From Pirellula staleyi DSM 6068 (GTDB lineage: Bacteria > Planctomycetota > Planctomycetia > Pirellulales > Pirellulaceae): a stretch of DNA of 64,000 nucleotides. This document shows positions 39,930 to 49,920 of this stretch, piece by piece; the stretch's first letter is position 1, and each line of letters begins with the position of its first letter. The position numbers and the translations under genes were made by a program. The stretch lies in contig CAMCMB010000009.1 of the NCBI GenBank assembly GCA_945875845.1, positions 62,001 to 126,000 of the forward strand, in the 5' to 3' direction. The notes below the pieces were generated by a model. That model made no database searches. It worked only from the letters and a program-made list of their open reading frames with translations, and had not been told where the DNA came from.

Positions 39930-42370
39930 GGCTGGATACGCCAGGAGCCGGAGTGCATTGAAGACGACCAGAAGTGTCGAACCTTCATGAAGCACAACAG
40001 TAGGGACTAAACGCAATCCGAGGACGGTAGCAGGTACAAGGAAGGCGAGCATGCCGAGACTGAGCCAGAGATTCTGCCGAATGATGCGGCTCGTTTGTCG
40101 ACTCAGGCCGATGACGAACGGGAGGTGATTCAAGTCGTCTGCCATCAACGCCACATCGGCGGTTTCCAGTGCGACGTCGGAACCGGCCGCGCCCATCGCG
40201 ATTCCTACGGTGGCATTGGCCATCGCGGGAGCGTCGTTCACGCCGTCGCCCAACATCGCCACGCCCTCTTGTTTACTGAGCTTCTTGATAGCCGCGACTT
40301 TGTCGTCGGGCATCAAGTCACCCCAGGCTTCGTCGAGACCGACTTCTTTGGCAACTGCGCTGGCGACCTGTTGGTTGTCACCTGAGAGCATGATCATGCG
40401 GCGGATGCCGAGCTCTCGTAAGCGGGCAATCACGTTCTTGGCCGCTTCGCGTGGCGTGTCCATCAGACCCAACACGCCGAGATAGGTGTCGCCGCGCCGA
40501 ACGATCATCGTTGTGCGTCCGCTGGCTTTCAGCTTCTCGACAGACTCTCGCAACCTATCTGGCAGCGGCGCGCCCTCGACTTCGGTGAATAGGCTTTCTT
40601 TGCCGATGTAAACCGATTGATCATCACGGTGCGAATACCAGCTTCGCGACAATTGGCGATGGCGGCTTTGGCTTCGTTGCGCAGCGGGGCGCTCATTCCA
40701 ACCAAGCCTACGAAGATTAAGTCTCTATCAAGGTCGATTTCGGTGTAGCCTTCAGGCAGTTCTCGATACGCCAAAGCAAGTACGCGCAGAGCTGCACTTG
40801 CCAATTGCTGATTCGCTTCCTTCCAGTATTGACGATCGTCTTGCGTGAGCGACTCGACTCCCGAAGCTCCCAACTGGGAACTGCTCGCGGCAATCAATTT
40901 TGCCGGAGCACCCTTGACGAAGGCGATCGTTTTCCCCTGCGAGGAGCGATGAACGGTGATCATCCGTTTGCGAGTGCTGTCGAACGGCACTTCGCTGATT
41001 CGCGGAAACTCAGCGATCAACGAAGACTGGTTCATTTCTGCTTTTTCCGCTACGACGATCAAGGCCGCTTCGGTAGGGTCGCCCAGTACAGTGTTTTGAC
41101 CGTCGCTGCGTTCGACTTTCGCATCGTTGCACAACATCCCGATGCGTAGGGCTAAGGCGAGTTGCTCGTCAACGCTCGGGTCAATGGCTTTCTTGTCAGC
41201 TTCAAATTGGCCCTCTGGCGTGTACCCTGAGCCGCTCACATCGATCCGCCTTCGATCGAGCATGTAGACGCATGCCGTCATTTCGTTTTTGGTCAAAGTG
41301 CCCGTTTTATCGGTGCAGATGACGGTTGTAGAGCCTAGCGTTTCGACCGCTGGGAGTCGGCGAACTAGTGCCCGCATCTTCGCCATTCGCTGCATCCCTA
41401 ATGCCAGCGTCATGGTGGCCACGGCCGGAAGCCCCTCAGGTACCGCTGCAATGGCCAACGACAGCCCAATCTCAAGCATTTGAAGGAAGTTGCCGACGCC
41501 TCGCAACCAACCAGTCACCACGATTATTATGCACAGTGCAATCACCAATACAATCAGCAAACGTCCCAGCCCTGCCAGCTTTTGCTCAAGCGGCGTGGCA
41601 TGGCTGGTCGCATCGTCAATCCATGTTCCGATTTTGCCAACTTCAGTTTGTGCCCCGGTGGCTGTCACTAGCAACCGACCGCGCCCGTTGGTGATAGTGG
41701 TACTGAGAAAGGCCATGCTGAGCCGATCTGCGAGTGCAAGGCCGTGGTCGGTAAGCGGATCGACCTGATTGCTAACCGCATGGGACTCGCCAGTCAATGC
41801 TGCTTCGTCGATCTGCAAACGTTCGCATTCGACAATTCGACCATCAGCCGATACACGTGTTCCAGCGGCCAAAACGATTAGGTCGCCTGGAACCAACTCC
41901 GTCGCAGAAATCTTGCTCTCTGCGCCATCGCGGATGACTTGCGCGACTCGAACCGATTGCTTTTGAAGTGCCGATAACGCCACAGCCGCTTTCCATTCTG
42001 TGAAGAAGCCGATCGCTGTGTTAATGACAATGACAACCAGTACAGCCACCGCCTCGAGATTTTCCCCCATGGCAAAAGCTATCACAGTCGCCGCTGCTAG
42101 CAGGGCCACGGTAAGGCTCTGGAACTGGGCAAGAAGGATTCTGAAGGTCGAACGCTGGCTAGCCTGTGTTAACGTATTGGAGCCGTACTGAGCGAGTCTT
42201 CGCGCTGCCTCCGATTGAGTCAATCCATTCCCTGGGTCACTCTGCAATTGACCGAACACCTCAGCCACAGGCAGCGTATGCAAAGCTTGCTTTGATGGCG
42301 GAACTCCTTGCAGCGCGCTTGAATACGATTCAGATTTCCCTTCGCTGCTCCGTTCAAACTCGCTTGGCAA
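39930..42370 (-). pseudogene. Chimeric P-type ATPase: P2A cation ATPase joined out of frame to a P1B heavy-metal ATPase end
   Basis: From 42,370 the first frame encodes about 585 residues of a P2A (Ca2+/cation) ATPase: [55 protein letters not shown]. At about 40,617, after REAGIRTVMI where the next residues should be the TGDH motif, the homology switches. In the next frame comes SVYIGKESLFTEVEGAPLPD, then MIMLSGDNQQVASAVAKEVG, MLGDGVNDAPAMANATVGIAMG and ASDVALETADVALM-like sequence with HEGSTLLVVFNALRLLAY, which is the end of a Zn/Cd-type P1B ATPase. The first frame stops at 40,529. The two halves come from different subfamilies and are out of frame, so no pump is made. Confidence 0.9.
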
Positions 42371-42513
42371 TGTTCACATCCTGACTGCACACGGCATACG
42401 TCCGAGTGAACGACTAAAGCAGAAAGAAGCACATCGACACAATCTCGATCCCGATGAGGGCGACGAGGACGATGCGGTCGGCAAAGCCGAATGATTCCCT
42501 GTTAAACGATTGC

Positions 42514-43542
42514 TCACGCAGAAGTCCTTTCCATCTCGGCGTTGTATTCGCCACGGCGTGCAGCACGGTTGCAACGGGTTCGTTGAAGAAGTGTTTTCTG
42601 AGCAGCCTTGACATTGGCGTCGTCGCCTCGCCAGATGTCCAGAGCCGGTTGCTGAATGGCACGCGCGAACGAAAATGTCAGAGCCCAAGGCGATCGCGAT
42701 TTCCATCGTATGTTGATGGCATTCAAACGGGCTGAAGCAAGTTCGGCAGACTGGCCGCCTGACAAGAACGCTATTCCAGGTACTGCAGCGGGGACGGTTC
42801 GCAACAGACAATTCGCGGTCGCATCGGCGACTTCGTCCAACCCTGGTTGCTCCGGACAGGACAATCCCGGCAGCACCATGTTGGGCTTTAGAATCATCCC
42901 CTCCAACGCGACACCTTGCGCGTAAAGCTGCTCGAAAACCGTTCGCAGGACTTCTTCCGTCACACGCGCGCATCGTTCAAGGGAGTGCGATCCATCCATG
43001 ATGACTTCCGGCTCGACTATCGGAACTAGACCCGATTCCTGGCATAAGGCGGCATAACGTGCAAGCGCGTGAGCGTTGGCTTCAATGCAGCCTCTACTGG
43101 GAAGAGAATCACCGATCGCGATGACCGCCCGCCACTTGGCAAATTTCGCGCCCATGTTTAAGTACTCTAGCAATCGCTCACGCAAGCCATCGAGACCTTC
43201 CGTAATTTCTTCGCCCGGATGACCGGCTAACGCCTTTGCATGCGCGTCAACCTTGATTCCTGGAATGATCCCGTGATCGCCAAGAACTCTGATAAATGAT
43301 TCGCCAGCTAACGTCTCCTGACGAATCGTCTCGTCGTACAGAATCGCGCCGCTGATGCTATCGCTTAACCCAGGCGTCGTGATGATCATTTCGCGATAAG
43401 CTCTACGCTGCTGCTCCGTTTCGGCAATGCCCAATTTTGCAAATCGCTTGTTACAAGTCGGATTGCTTTCATCCATTGCCAGCAGTCCCTTGTCGTTAGC
43501 AACTAGCGCACTTGCGGTGTCGATCAGCTTGTGTATGTCCAT
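42514..43542 (-). CDS. Fructose-bisphosphate aldolase, class I
   Basis: 342 residues from ATG 43542, whose A overlaps the TAA of a 40-codon gene (TAATG). Class I marks: GLLAMDESNPTCNKRFAKLGI, AILYDETIRQ, IPGIKVDAHAK, AKWRAVIAIGD, VEPEVIMDG, LEGMILKPNMVLPG with the Schiff-base Lys, and IAFLSGGQSAELASARLNAI. It splits fructose-1,6-bisphosphate in glycolysis or forms it in gluconeogenesis. Length and all catalytic residues are intact, in contrast to several neighbouring carbon-metabolism genes. Confidence 0.94.
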   Translation of the reverse strand: MDIHKLIDTASALVANDKGLLAMDESNPTCNKRFAKLGIAETEQQRRAYREMIITTPGLSDSISGAILYDETIRQETLAGESFIRVLGDHGIIPGIKVDAHAKALAGHPGEEITEGLDGLRERLLEYLNMGAKFAKWRAVIAIGDSLPSRGCIEANAHALARYAALCQESGLVPIVEPEVIMDGSHSLERCARVTEEVLRTVFEQLYAQGVALEGMILKPNMVLPGLSCPEQPGLDEVADATANCLLRTVPAAVPGIAFLSGGQSAELASARLNAINIRWKSRSPWALTFSFARAIQQPALDIWRGDDANVKAAQKTLLQRTRCNRAARRGEYNAEMERTSA

Positions 43543-43664
43543 TAGGATTCAATTAGCCAATCCCGAGCCGAGTTTGAATGAGCATGATCCGCACTTGTCA
43601 GTTTGCCGCTGAAATGATCTTTGAGTAGCTTGCCCCTGTCTTCTGCACTGAGTTGAATGGGCAT
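43542..43664 (-). CDS. Small protein translationally coupled to aldolase
   Basis: 40 residues from ATG 43664, with AGGAG ten bases upstream. It reads MPIQLSAEDRGKLLKDHFSG, KLTSADHAHSNSARDWLIES, then TAA overlapping the aldolase ATG by one base. The ribosome-binding site and tight coupling support real translation. No family recognised; it could be a small regulator or the leader that sets aldolase translation. Confidence 0.5.
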   Translation of the reverse strand: MPIQLSAEDRGKLLKDHFSGKLTSADHAHSNSARDWLIES

Positions 43665-43732
43665 AGTCTTTTTACTCCTGTTTAGTTAGTTGTCGGATAT
43701 GGTTGTCGCATCAATACGTAAATTGCGTCTAC

Positions 43733-44116
43733 TCAGACTCCCACAGGTACCGGAACTTCCCTAATCCAATGCAGTGCGTCTTCGTATTCTGACTCTGAAA
43801 AGTGCTTGACGTCTGGATGCAATAGGTGGGCAGCGAATTTTGGCAATTGCTCCAGCAAACTATTGTCGCTAACGATCGCCAGCTTTTTGATTCGTGGGTG
43901 ATAGTTTTCAATCAATCTCAAGTGAGCAATAGCGGACTCCAAATTCATCCAACCTGGAAATGCCTTGGCGACAATCAGCACGCCTGACAGTGATCCATGT
44001 TCCGCAAGATAGGGATCAATATCATGAGCAACCGCCTCAAAGTCGGCGGTTTCGAGTGGCGATGACGGCTCGAGAATGAGTATCCCTTCCGCCGAAATGA
44101 GAGTGTGCTTGAGCAT
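43733..44116 (-). CDS. SpoIIAA-like (STAS/SEC14-fold) protein
   Basis: 127 residues from ATG 44116. The pattern ILILEPSSPLETADFEAVAHDIDPYLAEHG, SGVLIVAKAFPGW, LRLIENYHPRIKKLAIVSDN and FAAHLLHPDVKHFSESEYEDALHWI is that of the SpoIIAA-like family (PF11964 type). These small soluble proteins are of unclear function and are often in stress loci. Complete by length; placed between the phosphoketolase and aldolase genes. Confidence 0.88.
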   Translation of the reverse strand: MLKHTLISAEGILILEPSSPLETADFEAVAHDIDPYLAEHGSLSGVLIVAKAFPGWMNLESAIAHLRLIENYHPRIKKLAIVSDNSLLEQLPKFAAHLLHPDVKHFSESEYEDALHWIREVPVPVGV

Positions 44117-44224
44117 TTTTAGCTTCCTTCGTAAAAGTTCTTCATCTACTGCTGCAAACGCAGTGCCAAAAACTACAATCGAAGTGCCAGGGATCTAGAT
44201 GAAATATCTGTTATGACCACCGAG

Positions 44225-46603
44225 TTAATTTATCCACTTCCAGTTGAGAATCTCTGGCATATCAAGTCCATACTTGCGGATATACACGAAATGTTCTTGA
44301 AGTTTGTCCGTCAGTTGCTGTTTCAAGCGAGCTCCGTTGTCGCCAGTTTGTGGCAAGCGGTCGATGGTGTCCATCACGAGATGATAACGATCGAGTTCAT
44401 TCAGTACGGTCATATCGAAAGTTGTTGTAATCGTCCCTTCTTCCTTGTAGCCGCGTACATGCAAGTTGTCGTGATTGGCTCGCCGGTAGGTCAGTTGATG
44501 GACCAACGACGGGTAGCCGTGAAACGCGAAAATGATTGGCTTGTCGCGAGTAAACAGTGCATCGAAGTGTTCATCGCTCAGGCCGTGTGGATGTTCCGAT
44601 GCTGGCTGCAATTTCATTAGGTCAACAACATTCACGACGCGCACTTTCAGCTCCGGCAAGTGTTCGCGCAGGATAGATACCGCCGCCAGGGTTTCAAGCG
44701 TCGGCACGTCACCACAGCAGGCCATGACAACATCGGGTTCGGCGTCACCGTCATTGCTCGCCCAATGCCACTTGCCGATGCCTGCAGTACAGTGCTTGAC
44801 CGCCTCGTCCATCGACAGCCACTGAGGCGCCTTGTATTTGCCGGCAATGACGACATTCACATAGTGCCTGCTGCGCAAGCAGTGATCCCAAACCGCCAGC
44901 AGACAGTTCGCATCGGGCGGTAGATAAACGCGAACAATCGATGCTTTTTTGTTCACGACATGGTCGATGAAGCCAGGGTCTTGATGTGTGAAACCATTGT
45001 GCGCCTGCTGCCAAACGTGCGAAGCGAGCAGATAGTTCAACGACGCGATCTTTTTGCGCCATGGAATACCCGACGTGACTTTCAGCCACTTGGCGTGTTG
45101 GTTGAACATCGAATCGATGATGTGAATGAAAGCTTCGTAGCTGTTGAAGAGCCCGTGCCTTCCCGTCAGCAGATAGCCTTCCAACCAACCTTCGTACTGA
45201 TGCTCGCTGAGCATTTCCATAACTCGGCCATCACTGTCCAGAAACGCGTCGTTGTCTTGCGTGCGAGCGTCCCATTGCCGATTCGTAACTTCAAAGACTG
45301 CGTTCAGTCGATTAGACAGAGTTTCATCAGGCCCGAAGATGCGAAAGTTGCGTTGCTTGCGATTCAGTTTGGCGACGTCGCGAAAGAACTCGCCCAGAAC
45401 GTACGTATCCGCTGCTTTTACTGTACCGGGAGCCGGAACTTCGACCGCGTGTTTTCTGAAGTCGGGCATAACCAGGTCTTTCAATAACAATCCACCATTG
45501 GCATGTGGATTCGCTCCCATCCGCCGCTCACCCACAGGAGCCAGTTCAGCAAGTTCTTCTAGCAGTCGCCCGCGCTCATCGAATAGTTCTTCCGGCCGGT
45601 AGCTCTTCAGCCTTTCTTCGAGAAGTTCGAGATGTCCGGGGTGATCGTCGTCGATTTGCAGTGGCACTTGATGCGCTCGGAATGTCCCTTCGATTTGAAG
45701 GCCATCGACGAATTTCGATCCAGTCCAACCTTTGGGCGAACTGAGCACGATCATCGGTCAATCTGGTCTCGTTGCATCATTCTTCTCGCGTGCATTGGAT
45801 TGAATGTCGCGAATCTCTTCTATCACCTGATCCATGACATGCGCCATCCGCTTGTGCATCGCTTCCGGCTAGTCCCCTTCGACAAAGTACGGCTTCCATC
45901 CGCAGCCTTTGAAAAACTGCTTCAATTCCTTATGAGTGATGCGCGCAAAGATCGTCGGATTAGCGATCTTGTATCCATTCAAATGCAAGATGGGAAGTAC
46001 CGCTCCGTCGGTGATCGGGTTCAAAAGTCTGTTGGAGTGCCATGCGGTAGCAAGCGGCCCCGTTTCCGCTTCGCCATCGCCAATCACACATGCCGTGATC
46101 AGATCCGGATTATCGAATACCGCTCCAAAAGCATGGCTGAGCGAGTAGCCAAGTTCGCCTCCCTCGTGGATCGAGCCTGGACATTCGGGCGAGACGTGAC
46201 TGGGGATGCCGCCGGGAAACGAGAACTGTTTGAACAGTTTTTTCAGGCCAAATTCGTCCTGCGTTATCTCTGGGTAGACTTCGCTGTAAGTCCCTTCCAG
46301 ATACGTATTGCCAACGATCGCAGGTCCACCATGACCTGGGCCGGATATGTAAATCATGTTTAGATCGAGCGACTGAATCACGCGATTCAAATGCACATAG
46401 ATAAAGTTTTGCCCGGGGGTGGTCCCCCAATGGCCGAGCAACGTCGGCTTAACATGCGAACGCTGCAATGGCTCCTTGAGCAGCGGATTGTCGTACAGAT
46501 AGATCTGCCCAACCGACAGATAGTTTGCCGCCCGCCAGTAAGCATCCATTTTGTGAAGGATGTTTTTGGCTGGCTTTTGAAAACGTTTCGTGATTGTACT
46601 CAT
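44225..46603 (-). pseudogene. xfp: Phosphoketolase (xylulose-5-P/fructose-6-P), two in-frame nonsense codons
   Basis: Read from ATG 46603 the frame is colinear with the enzyme over 792 codons, the normal length. It contains [60 protein letters not shown] (thiamine diphosphate site), [13 protein letters not shown] and [17 protein letters not shown]-like sequence. After KPYFVEGD there is a TAG (45,869-45,871) where Glu is expected (GAG to TAG). After NDATRPD there is a TGA (45,759-45,761) where the family has Trp (TGG to TGA). The 36 codons between the stops still read as phosphoketolase (PEAMHKRMAHVMDQVIEEIR). No frameshift is seen. The enzyme would make acetyl phosphate from sugar phosphates. 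Confidence 0.92.
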
Positions 46604-46811
46604 TGTTATGGAATCCACGTACTAAATTGTTTTCTGATCTCGGCTGCTGGCTCGTGTCATTCTTACAATGCCCCGTTCGAAAGCGTCGCCCGGTTACGCG
46701 ACGTCTTCGAGGCGTCACCTCAAATGCGTTCGGAGCGATGTTCGACACGAATAGCAAGCGGAGCCTGCAAAACACTAGGCTTGCGATCATTTGTCCTTCG
46801 TCAGGACGATG

Positions 46812-47150
46812 CTAGTATCGTGCGTCGAGAATCGCCACTTCACTTGCTGGGCACTCATTGCGTTCGGACCAAATTCGCTGCGACGACTTCGCTTTGGTGT
46901 CGGCCTTTTGCGACGTTGTCCACCAATGCTTGTACTGGGTCGGTTTCCATACTTTACGCAAGTATTCCGTCACCTCATCCAGATTCTCAATTTCGTCGGA
47001 CAACATCACAAATTCATTTTCGATCCAACAGCATCGCATCAGAGGCCAGCGTGATGCAAGCGCAGAAATCAAACCCAGTCCAACAAGATAGCTGCCAAGA
47101 CTGTCGGTATTGATACCTGGGCATCGGATGACTTTTAACGTCTCAGGCAT
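46812..47150 (-). pseudogene. csx17: csx17 (type I-G/I-U Cas8-like), N-terminal fragment
   Basis: From ATG 47150, which overlaps the cas3 stop by eight bases, 112 codons read LKVIRCPGINTDSLGSYLVGLGLISALASRW, then CCWIENEFVMLSDEIENLDEVTEYL and VWKPTQYKHWW. The C-P-G-x-x-x-x-x-L-x-S-Y-L-x-x-L-G pattern followed by a PTxxxxW-type segment is the start of Csx17, the large subunit of type I-G (formerly I-U) complexes. Full Csx17 exceeds 600 residues. Coupling to cas3 supports the assignment. Confidence 0.65.
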
Positions 47151-48744
47151 CGTGTTGGCCCTTCCCCGGTTGGCTGCTTGCGCGAATATCTGCGGCGCAA
47201 ATGATCGCTTCATAGTAGGCGAGCTTTATCGGACCGAGGCCGCTAGGTTCGCGTGTAGAAATCATCGCTCCGGTGGTGGCTGCTGGAACCTGCAACAACT
47301 CCGCAATCACTTGAGTCCAACTCGGGGACGAGAGGGTGAACGTCAATTGTGATTCATCCCATACTCCCGATCCGCCAAGTTGCGTGCAGTCAAATGACAG
47401 ATCGTGACTGAAGGCAAAACCGTCATCGATTTTTTGCAAATGATCACTATTCACTAAGCCGAAGACTTGGTTGCCACGACGAGTGCGGCGCATCATGGTC
47501 CGTACTTTGCCGTGATGGCAAGCGATTAAATAAACAGCTAGTGCTGACAAAGTCTGGTCGCCCGATTGCCACGCTGTCCACGCCGCCAATGCACTAGCCG
47601 CTTCATGTCTCAATCCCGGTTGAAACGATACCGAGAGTCGCTGTAACAATCGTCGCTGCTGCTGTTGATCTAACCCGGAATTTAAGATCGTATAACGGAT
47701 ATTTGGAAACTTTGCCCAGAGCGTGTTCGTATCGGGAGGTTCCCAATTTGTTTCCCACGTCGTAAGCAACGGATGATGTTCAGCAATCTGTGTATCGCTC
47801 AGTGCCTGTTGCAACTTTTCTCTTTCTGTGGAAGTCGTGTTCAACGCTGACTGCTGCCAACGATCTAGCGCCTTGCCCACATCATGCCAGTACGCAGCAA
47901 TTGTGATCGCCTGTCGGATCGCGTCGTCATCCAAAAGCGGCTCAGTCAAATATTCGGCTTCCGCCCTCACATCTTCCAAATGATCCTTGAGCGGTAACCA
48001 GCTCATCGCTGAAGACAACGCATCAGCATCAAACGCATCTGCGGGTGGCCTTAGGACTGGCAACTCGCTCGGTCTATCTGTCGCAACTCCAGTCCACCCG
48101 AGCGAGTCGGAATAGCCACCGCAATCAGTCGGTACGAGCAAAGTCATGCCTGCTTGAATCTCGCTTGCTCGACGCGATTGCCACTGACGACTTTCAGGAT
48201 TCCACTCGAAGACACGCGCTCTACCAGCGACAAACTTTCGCAACTCAAATACTGGGATGCTACACAACTCTTCGCGGGCGGGCTGGCCTTCTTCTGCGTC
48301 TGGCGAGCGACGCGAGAGATCTCGCCAGAAGACCTGTACGTCCGCGTTGCGATCCGAACTGCGGACAAAATAAGAAACATCGGTAAAGCCACCATCCAAA
48401 TCTGCTTCCGTCGAAAAAAGCTCAAGGAAATCACGAGGGCGAATGACAACTTCCGCAGTCGACTCAACTGCCTGCTTTGCTTCTTCCAACTCTGATACGG
48501 TTTCGAGTGCTTTGCGGAAGCTTTTAGTCTTCTCAAATTCAAGTGTCAGCTTTTCCAGCAATTTCTTCGACGTCGCCAAACTTACTTTTTCGTAGGGTCC
48601 GACTCGTTTCGCGTTGGGGCTATCCTTGTGGTTCTCACCGTCTTTGTCATCCTTTGGCATCCAGAATGTGGCGATAGCGTTGGGTTGCTCGCCTTCACGG
48701 TTCAGTCGTCCGAGCCGCTGCACGATGGAAGTCGGCAAATCCAA
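47143..48744 (-). pseudogene. cas3: cas3 (type I-G/I-U), C-terminal helicase part plus HD domain
   Basis: Homology begins abruptly at about 48,740 with LDLPTSIVQRLGRLNREGE, the helicase motif VI (QRxGRxxR). It continues through a beta-rich linker to a C-terminal HD nuclease: EYLTEPLLDDDAIRQAITIAAYWHDVGKALDRWQQ (HD pair), EHHPLL, FQPGLRHEAASALAAW and YLIACHHGKVRTMMRR. An HD domain at the C-terminus rather than the N-terminus is characteristic of type I-G (I-U) Cas3. The first 400 or so residues, with Walker A and B, are gone. As it stands it cannot be a helicase, though the HD part is whole. Confidence 0.75.
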
Positions 48745-49013
48745 CCATTTACCGTGGTTCGCTGAACACCAAGTTCTTTGGCAACTTTCGTGACTCCTCG
48801 GTCGAACATCAGAATCTCCGTTATTGCAAACTTTCTTGCAGGTCCGAGTTCGTTTAAAGCTGTCGAATCCGCGATTTCATTCGTTTCAGGACGACAACTG
48901 TAGGGTTTCTCAGCGATGTCCAGCGGAAAAGGCAGAAAGTGAAGATTTTGAGCTACCTTTGATTTTTCCAGCTTCAATCGACGAGCTGTCGAAAGAGGCA
49001 GACCTAAATCCAA
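48702..49013 (-). CDS. HTH-containing fragment fused at the cas3 joint
   Basis: 103 residues. The middle has a clear helix-turn-helix (ELGPARKFAITEILMFDRGVTKVAKELGVQRTTVNGWI) like those of small terminase or transposase-type proteins. The last dozen codons overlap the truncated cas3 in another frame, which means the gene was cut at the same joint. The N-terminal 50 residues show no pattern. Probably a fragment of a phage or transposon gene. Confidence 0.4.
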   Translation of the reverse strand: MDLGLPLSTARRLKLEKSKVAQNLHFLPFPLDIAEKPYSCRPETNEIADSTALNELGPARKFAITEILMFDRGVTKVAKELGVQRTTVNGWICRLPSCSGSDD

Positions 49014-49111
49014 GGAGACCTTGGGATCGAACTGAAGGTATCAGGCGAAGTAGAAGCCAACTCTGCGTTCAACCGAGCGCGGCCTCATTGATTGAACTGG
49101 GCTAAGCTGCC

Positions 49112-49372
49112 TTAAACCGGTTTAAACTGTAATTTTTTCGGTGAAGACGAGTGTGTTGAAGACAACTCGACCGCGACGGTCCGTTGTTCTCCGTCAACTT
49201 CAATGATCAATTCGGCTTGTATGTCGCCTGAAACGAAAGAGACGATTGAAAGCGGCTCTCGGATTATGCAGAAGTCGGGACCGACCTGGGCTAGTTCGTG
49301 CTGAACTCCATCTATCACCAACCAGCCGCGAACTTGAGATGAATAGCAGTTTGATAAAGCGCTTTTGAGCAC
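49112..49372 (-). CDS. Small conserved-looking hypothetical protein
   Basis: Up to 86 residues; the 49372 start is a GTG and a later start is possible. The centre forms a plausible small beta domain: GWLVIDGVQHELAQVGPDF, CIIREPL, GDIQAELIIEVDGEQRTVAVEL. Its layout resembles short planctomycete proteins that occur beside a kinase-like gene, and a kinase-like gene does start divergently here at 49,395. Function unknown. Confidence 0.5.
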   Translation of the reverse strand: MLKSALSNCYSSQVRGWLVIDGVQHELAQVGPDFCIIREPLSIVSFVSGDIQAELIIEVDGEQRTVAVELSSTHSSSPKKLQFKPV

Positions 49373-49394
49373 GTCCGACCTTCGAAATCGATTG

Positions 49395-49859
49395 ATGGCT
49401 ATTGCGTCCGCCTACGCTCAACAACGTAGCCGATCACTGATGCCGTTCCTTGGGGACGGAAATGACGGAGCAGTTTGGAAATCCAATCAACAAACCGCAA
49501 TCAAAGCTCTCGAACGCCGAGACTCGTACCTTCGCGAAAGAGACGCGTATTTGCGACTCCAGGAGCTCTCGATCGTCGATATTCAAGGCTTCGCCGTCCC
49601 TATCCTCGTCAACTTCGATGATACCAAACAAATCGTCGAAATGACAGTTGTCTTCCCGCCGAGCATTCTCGACTTTGCCAAGGCATACGTCGATCGACCG
49701 CCCGATTTTTCCGCCGAAGTGCTCCGAGATTAACGCGAGGAAACCGCCGATCTGTGCGGTGCTGACTGGAATAAAGTCGAAAGTCTGCTCGAAGAGCTCC
49801 AAGGCATTGTTATTTTCTATTTCGATGCCAAACCGGGAAACATTCACTACTCTTCGTAG
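49395..49859 (+). pseudogene. Mini protein-kinase-fold protein interrupted by a nonsense codon
   Basis: ATG 49395 opens a frame with a glycine-rich start and Lys site (FLGDGNDGAVWKSNQQTAIKALER), then LRERDAYLRLQELSIVDIQGFAVPILVNFD and VEMTVVFPPSILDFAKAYVD. It meets TAA at 49,731-49,733 but continues in frame with NKVESLLEELQGIVIFYFDAKPGNIHYSS to TAG at 49,857. DAKPGNI matches the kinase catalytic loop (D-x-K-P-x-N). The whole would be about 154 residues, a known very short kinase-like form. With the stop, the catalytic loop is lost. Confidence 0.6.
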
Positions 49860-49920
49860 TTGCCGCACTCGCGCGCTATTCGACCCAGAATCGTAATCGC
49901 TTCGCCTCGGCCAGCTATAT

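Noticed and set aside
42414-42513. Short hydrophobic frame after aldolase (ADRIVLVALIGIEIVSMCFF)
   Set aside because: No start codon or ribosome-binding site; overlaps the aldolase end in another frame. It may be a membrane protein remnant but cannot be supported.
45755-45871. Recoded stop codons (pyrrolysine, selenocysteine) in phosphoketolase
   Set aside because: Both TAG and TGA occur, at non-special positions explained by single changes from Glu and Trp codons, and no recoding element is visible.
47143-49013. A CRISPR array near the cas remnants
   Set aside because: No regularly spaced direct repeats were found on either side or elsewhere in the window.
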